A stretch of 64,000 bases of DNA from Roseateles sp. (lineage in GTDB: Bacteria; Pseudomonadota; Gammaproteobacteria; Burkholderiales; Burkholderiaceae_C): assembly GCA_016790285.1 (NCBI GenBank), contig JAEUPJ010000091.1, positions 62,001 to 126,000 on the forward strand, given 5' to 3'. The notes under the pieces are model-generated. The model had not been told where the DNA came from and did not search any database. It was given only the letters and a program-made list of their open reading frames with translations. Every line of letters starts with the position of its first letter. The stretch's first letter is position 1. The position numbers and the translations under genes were made by a program. This document shows, piece after piece, positions 9,307 through 18,073 of this stretch.

Positions 9307-9882
9307 GTGAGTAAGCCAGTGAAGCTTTCGCCCGAGGCGCGCGCACGAGCCGTGAGGCTGGCTCTTGAGCAACGCGGCGAGCAAGAGCCGCCATGGGCGG
9401 CCGCCGTTTCCCTCACCGGCAAGCTCGGCGCGACGCCGCCGATGCTGAACCGGGTCTGCCAGCATGAGCGCAACAGCGGCCAGCAAGAAGGCATCACCAA
9501 CGCCGAGGCGGCTCGCGTCAAGGTGCTAGAACGCAAGGTGCGCGAAACGCGGCGCGCCACCGAGATCCTGAACTTGGCGGGCGCTTTTTTTGCCCCCCGG
9601 CAGAGCTCGCCCCACCGCGAGCGCTTCGCGGGTCGGGTCGATCTACCGCGCCTTGCAGATCGCACGGTCGAGCGACCGCCGCCGCGCCGCCTGCCAACGC
9701 AACCCGGCACTACACCGTCCCCACGCCCCGCGCCGCGCGGTGGCGCTGACGCGTACGCAGCGCTCGCGGGACGAGAACTCGCATGCCTACGGCATCACGA
9801 AGGTCTGACGGCAACTGGATCGCGAAGCTGAAACCCACCTCGGCTCCCGGTCGAACGCTTGATGGGCCGTCAGCGCCAAAGC
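9307..9882 (+). mobile_element. Degenerate IS3-family element (orfA plus fragment of orfB)
   Basis: From 9307 an open frame encodes an IS3-type OrfA: LSPEARARAVRLALEQRG, then the HTH region and the leucine-rich KVLERKVRETRRATEIL. It reaches a T-run (gcttttttt near 9584-9591) at the usual OrfA/OrfB boundary. Pieces of OrfB then appear in different frames: VGSIYRALQIA and ACQRNPALH (about 9625-9720), DENSHAYGITKV (about 9770-9808), then VERLMGRQR (about 9850-9876). Several frameshifts separate them and the DDE catalytic core is missing. The remnant stops against the ftsZ stop codon. The element is inactive. Terminal inverted repeats could not be identified with confidence. Confidence 0.8.
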
Positions 9883-11121
9883 TCAATCCGCCTGCTTGCG
9901 CAGGAAGGCCGGGATCTCGATCTCGTCCATGCCGTTGGACGACAGGGCCTCGACCTTGGCCGCGGCGCTGCCCGAGCGGCCATGGCGCCAGACGCTGGGC
10001 ACGTTGGCGTTGGCGAAGTCGCCCAGGCCCAGGCCGACATTGGCTTGCTGGCCTGCCGCGGGAGCGGCCATGGCCACAGCCTGCGTCAGCACGGGCATGC
10101 CGTCGGTACCGTTGCGCACGACCTGCTGGGTCTGCACGACCTGCAGCGGCGCCTGCTGGCGGGCGCGGCCGGCGGTCAGGCCGGTGGCGATGACGGTCAC
10201 GCGCAGGGCGTCGCCCAGGCTTTCGTCGTAGGCGGTGCCGTAGATGATGTGGGCGTCTTCAGAGGCGTAGCGCTTGATGGCGTTCATCGCGTTGCGCGAC
10301 TCGCTCAGCTTGAAGTTCGCGCGGCTCGCGGCGATCAGCACCAGCACGCCACGGGCGCCGGAGAGGTCAATACCTTCCAGCAGCGGGCAGGCCACGGCGG
10401 CTTCGGCGGCCTTGGTGGCGCGGTCCGGGCCGGTGGCCTGGGCCGTGCCCATCATGGCCTTGCCCGGCTCGCTCATCACGGTCTTGACGTCTTCGAAGTC
10501 GACGTTGACAAGGCCCGGGATGTGAATGATGTCCGAAATGCCGCCAACGGCGTTCTTCAGCACGTCATTGGCGTGCGCGAAGGCCTGATCCTGCGTGACG
10601 TCGTCACCCAGCACATCAAGCAGCTTGTCGTTGAGCACGACGATGAGCGAGTCGACATTGGCTTCGAGTTCGGACAGGCCGGCGTCGGCCGCCTTGGCGC
10701 GGCGACCGCCTTCGAATTCGAACGGCTTGGTGACCACGCCGACCGTCAGGATGCCCATTTCCTTGGCCACGCGGGCAATCACCGGCGCGGCACCCGTGCC
10801 GGTACCGCCGCCCATGCCGGCGGTGATGAACAGCATATTGGCGCCGGCGATGGATTCGCGGATGCGGGATTCGGCTTCCTCGGCGGCGGCCTTGCCCATT
10901 TCGGGTTTGGCGCCTGCGCCCAGCCCGGACGTGCCGAGTTGCAGCAATTGGTCGGCCTTGGAGCGGTTGAGCGCCTGCGCGTCGGTATTCGCGCAGATGA
11001 ACTCAACGCCTTGAACGCCCTGGGCGATCATGTGGTCCACGGCGTTGCCGCCGCCACCACCGACCCCGATCACCTTGATTTGGGTGCCTTGGTCAAACTC
11101 TTCGATCATCTCGATGGGCAT
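9883..11121 (-). CDS. ftsZ: Cell division protein FtsZ
   Basis: A 412-aa tubulin-like GTPase that polymerises into the Z ring. It has the nucleotide-binding GVGGGGGNAV, the tubulin signature GGGTGTGAAP and the T7-loop region, and ends with the conserved C-terminal peptide DEIEIPAFLRKQAD that binds FtsA. The start ATG at 11119-11121 follows a strong AGGAGG site about 7 nt upstream. The longer open frame to 11157 has no such support. The gene is intact although the IS remnant begins at its stop codon. The 83-bp gap to ftsA includes a 6-bp hairpin (11142-11147 with 11151-11156) and may carry an ftsZ-specific promoter, though I see no clear hexamers. Confidence 0.98.
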   Translation of the reverse strand: MPIEMIEEFDQGTQIKVIGVGGGGGNAVDHMIAQGVQGVEFICANTDAQALNRSKADQLLQLGTSGLGAGAKPEMGKAAAEEAESRIRESIAGANMLFITAGMGGGTGTGAAPVIARVAKEMGILTVGVVTKPFEFEGGRRAKAADAGLSELEANVDSLIVVLNDKLLDVLGDDVTQDQAFAHANDVLKNAVGGISDIIHIPGLVNVDFEDVKTVMSEPGKAMMGTAQATGPDRATKAAEAAVACPLLEGIDLSGARGVLVLIAASRANFKLSESRNAMNAIKRYASEDAHIIYGTAYDESLGDALRVTVIATGLTAGRARQQAPLQVVQTQQVVRNGTDGMPVLTQAVAMAAPAAGQQANVGLGLGDFANANVPSVWRHGRSGSAAAKVEALSSNGMDEIEIPAFLRKQAD

Positions 11122-11204
11122 ATCAAACCTCCTACTGCAATTGTGCCTCGGGCACATGAATGTTGACTAGTTGCTGAAACACTTTTTTCCTGATTTTTTA
11201 GGGG

Positions 11205-12434
11205 TCAGAAATTCCCCATGAACCAGTCTTTGACCCGGCCGAGCAGGGTTTGCACGGAGCCGGCCTGCTGCGCAGCCTTGAAACCCCGGGTGCGCGACAG
11301 CCGGGCCTCCTCCAGCAGGCCCATGACGGTGGCCGAACGGGGGTTGGCCACCATGTCGTAAAGGGCACCCGAATAGGTGGGCAGGCCGCGGCGGACGGGT
11401 TTCAGGAAAATGTCCTCGGCGAGTTCCACCATGCCGGGCATGACGGCCGAGCCGCCGGTCAGCACGATGCCGGATGACAACAGTTCCTCATACCCGCTCT
11501 CGCGGATGACCTGGTGCACCAACGAAAAGATTTCCTCGACCCGCGGCTCGATCACGCCGGCGAGCGCCTGCTTGGACAGCATCCGGGGGCTGCGGTCACC
11601 CAGGCCGGGCACTTCCACTTGGTCGGACGGGTCGGCGAGCAGCTGCTTGGCCACGCCATATTCGACCTTGATCTCCTCGGCATCCTTGGTCGGGGTGCGC
11701 AGCGCCATGGCGATGTCGCTGGTGATCAGGTCGCCGGCGATGGGAATGACCGCGGTATGGCGGATCGAGCCGCCGGTGAATATCGCCACATCGGTCGTGC
11801 CGGCGCCGATATCCACCAGCGCCACCCCCAGGTCGCGCTCGTCGGCGGTGAGCGCGGCATGGCTGGACGCGCTGGGATTCAAAACCAGCTGGTCGACCTC
11901 CAGGCCGCAGCGCCGCACGCACTTGACGATGTTTTCCGCGGCACTCTGGGCTCCGGTCACGATATGGACCTTGACCTCCAGCCGCCCACCGCTCATGCCG
12001 ATGGGCTCCTTGACCTCGTGGCCGTCGATGACGAATTCCTGCGGCTCGACCAGCAAGAGGCGCTGGTCATTCGGGATATTGATGGCCTTGGCGGTTTCGA
12101 CAACGCGGGTCACATCGACCGGCGTGACCTCCTTGTCACGCACGATGACCATGCCGGTCGAGTTTTGACCGCGGATATGGCTGCCCGTGATCCCCGTGTA
12201 AACCCTTGATATTTTGCAGTCGGCCATCATCTCGGCCTCTTTCAAGGCCTGCTGGATGGACTGCACCGTGGCGTCGATATTGACCACCACACCGCGCTTC
12301 AAGCCATTGGACGGCGCCACACCCAGCCCGGCGATGCGCAAATCCCCGCCCGGCAAAACCTCGGCGACCACCGCCATGATCTTGGCGGTCCCAATATCCA
12401 GCCCGACGACCAAATCCTTGTATTCCTTGGCCAT
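11205..12434 (-). CDS. ftsA: Cell division protein FtsA
   Basis: A 409-aa actin-like ATPase that anchors FtsZ to the membrane and recruits later divisome proteins. Family marks: VGLDIGTAKIMAVVAEV (phosphate 1), the 1C subdomain after residue 80, VDIGAGTTDVAIFTGG (phosphate 2), VLTGGSAVMPGM (adenosine motif) and a C-terminal amphipathic tail ending VKDWFMGNF that acts as the membrane anchor. It starts 8 bp after the ftsQ stop and reads in the same direction as the whole cluster. Confidence 0.98.
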   Translation of the reverse strand: MAKEYKDLVVGLDIGTAKIMAVVAEVLPGGDLRIAGLGVAPSNGLKRGVVVNIDATVQSIQQALKEAEMMADCKISRVYTGITGSHIRGQNSTGMVIVRDKEVTPVDVTRVVETAKAINIPNDQRLLLVEPQEFVIDGHEVKEPIGMSGGRLEVKVHIVTGAQSAAENIVKCVRRCGLEVDQLVLNPSASSHAALTADERDLGVALVDIGAGTTDVAIFTGGSIRHTAVIPIAGDLITSDIAMALRTPTKDAEEIKVEYGVAKQLLADPSDQVEVPGLGDRSPRMLSKQALAGVIEPRVEEIFSLVHQVIRESGYEELLSSGIVLTGGSAVMPGMVELAEDIFLKPVRRGLPTYSGALYDMVANPRSATVMGLLEEARLSRTRGFKAAQQAGSVQTLLGRVKDWFMGNF

Positions 12435-12442
12435 GTCCGTCC

Positions 12443-13270
12443 TCAGCGTTTTCTATTTACGGGTTTACCCGGAGTTTGTGTCGTCACGCCGCGCAGCTTG
12501 ACCGCGTAGCCGTCGGCGTGGCGCAGGTCAGCCGACAGCAGCGGGCTGCGGTAGGTCGACGTGACCTGCGTGATGGAGGTGGCGAAGCGCCCGAATCGGT
12601 CCACGACCTCGGCCTCGCTGCCGCGGCCGAGTTCGACCACGGCGCCACCGCCGAAGCTGACGCGCCACGAGCCGCGGCCGGAGAGGTCGAGCCGGTCGAT
12701 GCCCTCGCCGAGCTTCTCGGCGGCCGGCGACAGCGCGCGCCACATCTGCAGCATGGCGCCGGCGGTGCCGGCCGGGCCGGCCAGCACCGGCAGGGTCTCG
12801 TCCTCGACGTCGCCGAGGTTGGCCTGGAAGACTTCGCCGAAGGTGTTGACCAGCGCCCGCTCCGACATCGCCTCGCTGCCGGCATCGGCGCCGTCGACGC
12901 GCGCTTCCCAGTAGGCGGCCGGCCGGTGCTCTTCGAGGTTCACCTTCAGCCGCATCGGCCACACCCGCTGCAGCTGCGCATGCCGCACCCAGGGCACGGC
13001 CTCGAAAGCGGCGCGGCCGTCCTTGAGGTTCAGGCTGAGGAAGGACCCCTGCAGCCGCGGCAGCGCATTGGCCCTGAGCGAGGCAACGCTGTTGCGGCTC
13101 ACGTCGCCCTCGACCTGGATGGCGCGGAAGTTGAACGCCGGCAGCCGCACCGCCCAGCGCAGCGCCGCCCACGCCGCGGTCGCCACCAAGGCGGCGAGCA
13201 GCAGCGCCGACACCGCATTCATGAGGCGGACGTCGGGCGGCAGGGCAGCGGTGGCGGCGGCGGAGTTCAC
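12443..13270 (-). CDS. ftsQ: Cell division protein FtsQ
   Basis: A 275-aa bitopic protein with a short cytoplasmic tail, one membrane helix (about residues 18-38), a POTRA domain (FRAIQVEGDVSRNS onwards) and a periplasmic beta domain (VNTFGEVF, SGRGSWRVSFGGG). It links early and late divisome components through FtsB/FtsL. The start is a GTG at 13268-13270, one base after the ddl stop. The C-terminus carries basic residues (TQTPGKPVNRKR). Confidence 0.95.
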   Translation of the reverse strand: MNSAAATAALPPDVRLMNAVSALLLAALVATAAWAALRWAVRLPAFNFRAIQVEGDVSRNSVASLRANALPRLQGSFLSLNLKDGRAAFEAVPWVRHAQLQRVWPMRLKVNLEEHRPAAYWEARVDGADAGSEAMSERALVNTFGEVFQANLGDVEDETLPVLAGPAGTAGAMLQMWRALSPAAEKLGEGIDRLDLSGRGSWRVSFGGGAVVELGRGSEAEVVDRFGRFATSITQVTSTYRSPLLSADLRHADGYAVKLRGVTTQTPGKPVNRKR

Positions 13271-13271
13271 G

Positions 13272-14243
13272 TCAGCGTGAGTCCAGTCGGGCCTGGGCCA
13301 GCAGCCACAGGCACAGGTGCGGGTAGTCCACGCCCACGGCCTGCGCAGCCTTGGGCACCAGCGAGTGCGAGGTCATGCCCGGGCTGGTGTTCATCTCCAG
13401 CAGGAAGGGTTTCATGTCGGACTTGCGCAGCATCAGGTCGGCGCGCCCCCAGCCGCGGCAGCCCAGCAGCTGGTAGGCGCGCAGCACGAGCTGCTGCACC
13501 TCGGCCTCGAGCGCGGCGGGCAATGTGCCGAACAGGTACTTGGTGTCGTTGGAGACGTACTTGTTCTCGTAGCTGTAGTCGCCGCCCTCGGCGCGGATCT
13601 CGACCACCGGCAGCGCCACCGCGCTGTCGCCCTGCCCCAGCACGGCGCAGGTCAGCTCGGGGCCCTCGATGCATTGCTCGAACAGCAGTTCGTCGTCGAA
13701 GCCCAGCGCCAGCTCGACGGCGCCCTGCATCTGCGAGTAGCCCATGGCCTTGGTGATGCCGATGCTGCTGCCTTCGTGCGGCGGCTTCACGACGACGGGC
13801 AGGCCGAGTTCGTCGGGGATCTCGCGGATGCGCTCGCGCGTGAGCTCGGCGCGGGAGAGCACGACATAGGCCGGCGTGGTCAGGCCCTCGGCAGCCCAGA
13901 CGCGCTTGGTCATGGTCTTGTCCATGGCCACGCCCGAGGCCGTGACGCCCGAGCCGGTGTAGGGAATGCGCAGCCACTCCAGCGCGCCCTGCAGCGTGCC
14001 GTCCTCGCCACCGCGGCCGTGCAACGCGATGAAGGCCCGGTCGAAGCCTTCGGCCTTGAGGTCCTGCAGCGGGCGCTCGGCGGGGTCGAAGCCATGCGCG
14101 TCCACGCCCAGGGACTGCAGGGCCTGCAGCACGCCGGTGCCGCTCATCAGCGAAACCGGGCGCTCGGCACTCTTGCCGCCGTACAGCACGGCGACCTTGC
14201 CCAGCGCGACGGGGTCGATGGCCAGATCGATTGGCGTCGTCAT
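13272..14243 (-). CDS. ddlB: D-alanine--D-alanine ligase
   Basis: A 323-aa ATP-grasp enzyme that makes the D-Ala-D-Ala dipeptide for MurF. Motifs: [17 protein letters not shown] at the N-terminus, [31 protein letters not shown] (ATP binding), and [10 protein letters not shown] with [16 protein letters not shown] (metal and product binding). The ATG at 14241-14243 overlaps the murC stop by three bases (ATGA). Position between murC and ftsQ is the standard one for this enzyme. Confidence 0.97.
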   Translation of the reverse strand: MTTPIDLAIDPVALGKVAVLYGGKSAERPVSLMSGTGVLQALQSLGVDAHGFDPAERPLQDLKAEGFDRAFIALHGRGGEDGTLQGALEWLRIPYTGSGVTASGVAMDKTMTKRVWAAEGLTTPAYVVLSRAELTRERIREIPDELGLPVVVKPPHEGSSIGITKAMGYSQMQGAVELALGFDDELLFEQCIEGPELTCAVLGQGDSAVALPVVEIRAEGGDYSYENKYVSNDTKYLFGTLPAALEAEVQQLVLRAYQLLGCRGWGRADLMLRKSDMKPFLLEMNTSPGMTSHSLVPKAAQAVGVDYPHLCLWLLAQARLDSR

Positions 14244-15631
14244 GCGGACGCTCCTTGCGAAAAATGGGCCGCCACCAGCCGCGGCAACGCGCTCATCGAG
14301 CCCGCGCCCATGCCGATGACGACGTCGCCATCGCGCGTCAGCGCGGCCAGCGCGGCCGGCATGTCGGAGACGGCCGTCACGAAATGCGGGGTGCCCACGG
14401 CATGGGCGAGTGCGGCGCCGGTCGCGCCTTCGATGGGCGCCTCGCCCGCTGGGTACACCTCGGTCAGCAGCACCACGTCGGCGCCCTGCATCACGCGCAC
14501 GAAGTCGGCGAAGCAGTCGCGCGTGCGGGTGTAGCGGTGGGGCTGGAAGGCCAGCACGAGCCGGCGGCCGGGGTAGGCACCGCGCGCGGCCGACAGCACG
14601 GCGGCCATCTCCACGGGGTGGTGGCCGTAGTCGTCGACGAGGGCGAAGCGCCCGCCGCCGGACGCCGGCCACTCACCGTGCTTCTCGAAGCGACGGCCCA
14701 CGCCGGAGAAGCTGGCCAGCGCCTTGACGATGGACTCGTCGGGGCAGTCCAGTTCCATCGCGATGGCAATGGCAGCCAGCGCGTTGCGCACGTTGTGCTC
14801 GCCCGCGAGGTTGAGCAGCACGGGCAGGTCGGCCGCGCCCTCGCGCTGGCAGGTGAAGCGCATCTGCGCACCGGCCAGTGCCTGCACGTCCACCGCCCGC
14901 ACACTCACGCCGGCCGACAGCCCGTAGCTCACCACGGGGCGCTCGATGCGGCCGAGGATGGCGCGCACGCCGGGGTCGTCGGCGCACACCACGGCCGCGC
15001 CGTAGAAGGGCATGCGGTGCAGGAACTCGACGAAGGCGTCGTGCAGCTTCTCCACCGAATGCCCGTAGGTGTCCATGTGGTCTTCGTCGATGTTGGTGAC
15101 GACGGAGAGCACCGGGCTCAGCTTCAGGAAGGACGCGTCGCTCTCGTCAGCCTCGACGACGATGAACTCGCCCCGGCCCAGGCGCGAGTTGGCGCCTGCG
15201 GCGTTGAGCTTGCCGCCGATGACGAAGGTCGGGTCCAGGCCCGCCTCGACGAGGATGGCGGTGACGAGGGAGGTCGTTGTCGTCTTGCCGTGCGTGCCGG
15301 CGATGGCGATGCCGCGGCGCAGCCGCATCAGCTCGGCGAGCATCACCGCACGCGGCACGACCGGGATCTGCCGGCCACGGGCGGCCTGCACTTCCGGGTT
15401 GTCGGCGGCGACGGCGGTGCTCGTGACCAGCGCCTGCGCGTTGCCGATGTTCGGCGCCGCATGGCCGATCTCCACGCGCAGGCCGAGGCTGCGCAGCCGC
15501 TCGGTGGTGGCGCTCTCGACGGCGTCCGACCCGCTGACCGTGAAGCCCAGGTTGTGCAGGATCTCGGCGATGCCGCTCATGCCGGCGCCGCCGATGCCCA
15601 CGAAATGCAAACGCTGTACCGCGTGCTTCAC
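14240..15631 (-). CDS. murC: UDP-N-acetylmuramate--L-alanine ligase
   Basis: A 463-aa Mur ligase that adds L-Ala to UDP-MurNAc. Shown by the N-terminal [14 protein letters not shown] Rossmann loop, the ATP-binding [20 protein letters not shown], the [11 protein letters not shown] stretch, and [10 protein letters not shown] in the C-terminal domain. Its start overlaps the murG stop (ATGA at 15628-15631) and its end overlaps ddlB. Confidence 0.98.
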   Translation of the reverse strand: MKHAVQRLHFVGIGGAGMSGIAEILHNLGFTVSGSDAVESATTERLRSLGLRVEIGHAAPNIGNAQALVTSTAVAADNPEVQAARGRQIPVVPRAVMLAELMRLRRGIAIAGTHGKTTTTSLVTAILVEAGLDPTFVIGGKLNAAGANSRLGRGEFIVVEADESDASFLKLSPVLSVVTNIDEDHMDTYGHSVEKLHDAFVEFLHRMPFYGAAVVCADDPGVRAILGRIERPVVSYGLSAGVSVRAVDVQALAGAQMRFTCQREGAADLPVLLNLAGEHNVRNALAAIAIAMELDCPDESIVKALASFSGVGRRFEKHGEWPASGGGRFALVDDYGHHPVEMAAVLSAARGAYPGRRLVLAFQPHRYTRTRDCFADFVRVMQGADVVLLTEVYPAGEAPIEGATGAALAHAVGTPHFVTAVSDMPAALAALTRDGDVVIGMGAGSMSALPRLVAAHFSQGASA

Positions 15632-16713
15632 TTCAACATCCCTTCGATCTCGTCGGCCACGCGTGCTGCGGCGCGGGGCCGAGCCAGCGAGCGGGCCTTC
15701 TCGGCCATGGCCAGCAGCGCCGCGCGGTCCAGGCCGGCGATCAGGTCGTGCAGGCGCTGCGGCGTCAGTTCGGTCTGCGGCAGATGCAGTGCGGCGCCGT
15801 GCTGGGCCATGAAGACGGCGTTGTCACGCTGGTGCGAGGTCGTGCTCACGACGAGCGGCACCAGCACCGCGGCGCAGCCCGCCGCGCAGAGCTCGCTCAC
15901 GGTGATGGCGCCAGCGCGGCACACCACGACATCGGCCCAGGCCAGGGCCGCGCCCATGTCGTCGATGAAGGGCCGCACCTCCGCCGAGAGGCCGGCGTCG
16001 GTGTAGGCCTGCCAGACGGCGCCGAGGTGATCCTGCCCCGACTGGTGCAGCACCTGCGGGCGCTGCTCGGCCGGCCACAGCGCCAGCGCCTGCGGCAGCG
16101 TCTGGTTCAGCGCGCGGGCGCCGAGCGAGCCGCCGAGCACGAGCAGCCGCAGCGGGCCGGCCGCGCGTGCGGGGTCGGCGAAACGTTCGGCCGGCAGCGG
16201 CAGCGCCTCGATCTCGGCGCGCACCGGGTTGCCGCTGACGATGGCGCCTGCCGTGGAGGCCGCGGCGGCGCCGTCGAAACCGAAGGCGATGCGACGCGCG
16301 AACGGCTTGAGCGCCAGGTTGCTCTTGAGCATGGCGGCGTCGGCGTTCACGAGCATCAGCGGGCGGCCGCTGAGCGCTGCCGACAGGCCCGCCGGCACGC
16401 AGACATAACCGCCCATGCCGAGGACGGCGGTGGCGCGGCGCCGGTCATACACGCGCCGCGCCGCGCCGAGCGACTTGAAGAAGCCGACGATGCCGCGCAG
16501 CGTGTGCGCCAGGCCCTTGCCGCGCAGGCCGGCGAACGGCAGCGCATCGATCTCGATGCCGCGCGCGGGCACGAGGCGGTTCTCCATGCCCTGCGGCGTG
16601 CCGATCCACGACACCGTCCAGCCGCGGCGCTGCATCTCCTCGGCCACGGCCAGGCCCGGAATGACGTGGCCGCCCGTGCCGGCGGCCATCACGATGAGGT
16701 GGCGCTGCGTCAT
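15628..16713 (-). CDS. murG: Undecaprenyldiphospho-muramoylpentapeptide GlcNAc transferase
   Basis: A 361-aa peripheral membrane GT28 glycosyltransferase that converts lipid I to lipid II. Motifs: [43 protein letters not shown], and the C-terminal [16 protein letters not shown] chose the ATG at 16711-16713, immediately before the TGGH region. The frame is open to 16746, into the inverted repeat. Unlike the other genes of this block it is not coupled to its upstream neighbour: 106 bp with a long hairpin separate it from ftsW. Confidence 0.97.
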   Translation of the reverse strand: MTQRHLIVMAAGTGGHVIPGLAVAEEMQRRGWTVSWIGTPQGMENRLVPARGIEIDALPFAGLRGKGLAHTLRGIVGFFKSLGAARRVYDRRRATAVLGMGGYVCVPAGLSAALSGRPLMLVNADAAMLKSNLALKPFARRIAFGFDGAAAASTAGAIVSGNPVRAEIEALPLPAERFADPARAAGPLRLLVLGGSLGARALNQTLPQALALWPAEQRPQVLHQSGQDHLGAVWQAYTDAGLSAEVRPFIDDMGAALAWADVVVCRAGAITVSELCAAGCAAVLVPLVVSTTSHQRDNAVFMAQHGAALHLPQTELTPQRLHDLIAGLDRAALLAMAEKARSLARPRAAARVADEIEGMLK

Positions 16714-16727
16714 GCCAGCCTCCTCTG

Positions 16728-16807
16728 AACACAGCCACAGAGGCACAGAGGCACAGAGGCAGCAGGATGACGCCCTCTCTGTGCCTCTGTGCCTCTGTGG
16801 CTGTGTT
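16728..16807. repeat. 31-bp perfect inverted repeat with CACAGAGG-type units
   Basis: The left arm 16728-16758 and the right arm 16777-16807 are exact reverse complements over 31 bp, with an 18-nt loop. Each arm is itself built from tandem 8-bp steps of the type GGCACAGA, three in a row. The element fills the murG-ftsW gap, so the ftsW-murG mRNA would carry a very stable hairpin just before the murG start. Sequences of this CACAGAGG kind recur in many unrelated bacterial genomes and are often mis-translated as RGTEAQR/PLCLCG peptides. It looks like a mobile or amplified palindromic repeat and not a gene. Confidence 0.85.
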
Positions 16808-16819
16808 TGATGTTCGGCC

Positions 16820-18073
16820 TCACGCGCGGCCTCCCCGCATCATTTGTCGGTTTTCCAGGTCGATGCGCAGCACGACCGCCAAGGCGACGCAGTTCATCAG
16901 GATGGCCGAGCCGCCGAAGCTCATCAGCGGCAGCGTGAGGCCCTTGGTGGGCAGCGCGCCGAGGTTCACGCCCATGTTGATGAAGGCCTGCCCGCCCATC
17001 CAGATGCCGATGCCCTGCGCGTACAGCCCCGCGAACACGCGGTCCAGCGCGATGGCCTGGCGGCCGATGAGGAAGCACCGGCGCGTGAGCCAGAAGAAGG
17101 CGATGATGACCAAGGCGACCCCCACGAAACCCAGCTCCTCGCCGATCACGGCCAGCAGGAAGTCGGTGTGCGCCTCGGGCAGGTAGTGCAGCTTCTCGAC
17201 GCTGCTGCCCAGGCCCTGGCCCAGCCACTCGCCGCGGCCGAAGGCGATCAGGCTGTGCGTGAGCTGGTAGGCCTTGCCCTGGGCGTACTTCTCGTCCCAG
17301 GGGTTGAGGTAGGCAAAGATGCGCTCGCGGCGGAACTCGCTGAAGCTGATCATCAGCACGAAGGCGCCCACGAGCACCAGCGTGATCAACAGGAACATGC
17401 GGCCGTTCACGCCGCCCAGGAACAGGATGCTCATCGCGATGGCTGCGATGACGAGGAAGGCGCCCATGTCGGGCTCGGCCAGCAGCAGCAGGCCCACGAA
17501 GGCCAGCGAGATCGCCATGGGCGTGACGGCCTGGAAGAAGTTCTCCCGGGCGTCCATCTTGCGCATCATGTAGTTGGCCGCGTACAGCGCGATGCCGAAC
17601 TTGGCCAGCTCCGAGGGCTGGAAGTTCATGACGCCCAGCGGGATCCAGCGCCGCGCGCCGTACACCACCTTGCCAATGCCCGGGATCAGCACCGCCACCA
17701 GCAGCACCAGCGCGATGACGAACACCCACGGCGCATACCGCTCCCACAGCGCCACGGGGATCTGCACCGTGATGAGCCCGGCAATCAGCGCGAAGCCGAT
17801 GGCCACCATGTGGCGCGTCAGGAAATGCGTCGGCTGGTACTTGGAGAACCGCGGGTTGTCCGGCATCGCGATGGAGGCCGAATAGACCATCAGCAGGCCC
17901 CAGGCCATCAGCGCGAGGACGACCCACACGAGGGTGATGTCGAAGCCCTGCAGCTGCGTAGGCCGGCCGGCGGAGGTCGACACCCAGTCGCGCACGGGCA
18001 CGCTCGCGTCCTCGCCGTCGCGCTTGCGCAGCGACTGCAGCTTGGCCCAGATACCGCCCAGCACCGCGTTCAC
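16820..18073 (-). CDS. ftsW: Peptidoglycan glycosyltransferase FtsW (SEDS family)
   Basis: A 417-aa polytopic membrane protein, about ten helices, that polymerises lipid II at the septum together with FtsI. Family marks: [12 protein letters not shown] in the first helix, [50 protein letters not shown] and [14 protein letters not shown]. The GTG start at 18071-18073 overlaps the murD stop (GTGA). The N-terminal cytoplasmic tail of about 45 residues is slightly longer than in E. coli. Confidence 0.97.
   Translation of the reverse strand: MNAVLGGIWAKLQSLRKRDGEDASVPVRDWVSTSAGRPTQLQGFDITLVWVVLALMAWGLLMVYSASIAMPDNPRFSKYQPTHFLTRHMVAIGFALIAGLITVQIPVALWERYAPWVFVIALVLLVAVLIPGIGKVVYGARRWIPLGVMNFQPSELAKFGIALYAANYMMRKMDARENFFQAVTPMAISLAFVGLLLLAEPDMGAFLVIAAIAMSILFLGGVNGRMFLLITLVLVGAFVLMISFSEFRRERIFAYLNPWDEKYAQGKAYQLTHSLIAFGRGEWLGQGLGSSVEKLHYLPEAHTDFLLAVIGEELGFVGVALVIIAFFWLTRRCFLIGRQAIALDRVFAGLYAQGIGIWMGGQAFINMGVNLGALPTKGLTLPLMSFGGSAILMNCVALAVVLRIDLENRQMMRGGRA

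Noticed and set aside
9232-9486. Extended N-terminus of the GH78 protein up to 9486
   Set aside because: The extra 85 residues are translated from the antisense strand of the IS3 remnant, and a proper signal peptide starts at 9231.
16716-16820. Possible small proteins or CRISPR-like array in the CACAGAGG repeat
   Set aside because: The translated RGTEAQR/PLCLCG peptides are a known by-product of this repeat. The units are 8 bp without unique spacers, so it is not a CRISPR array.
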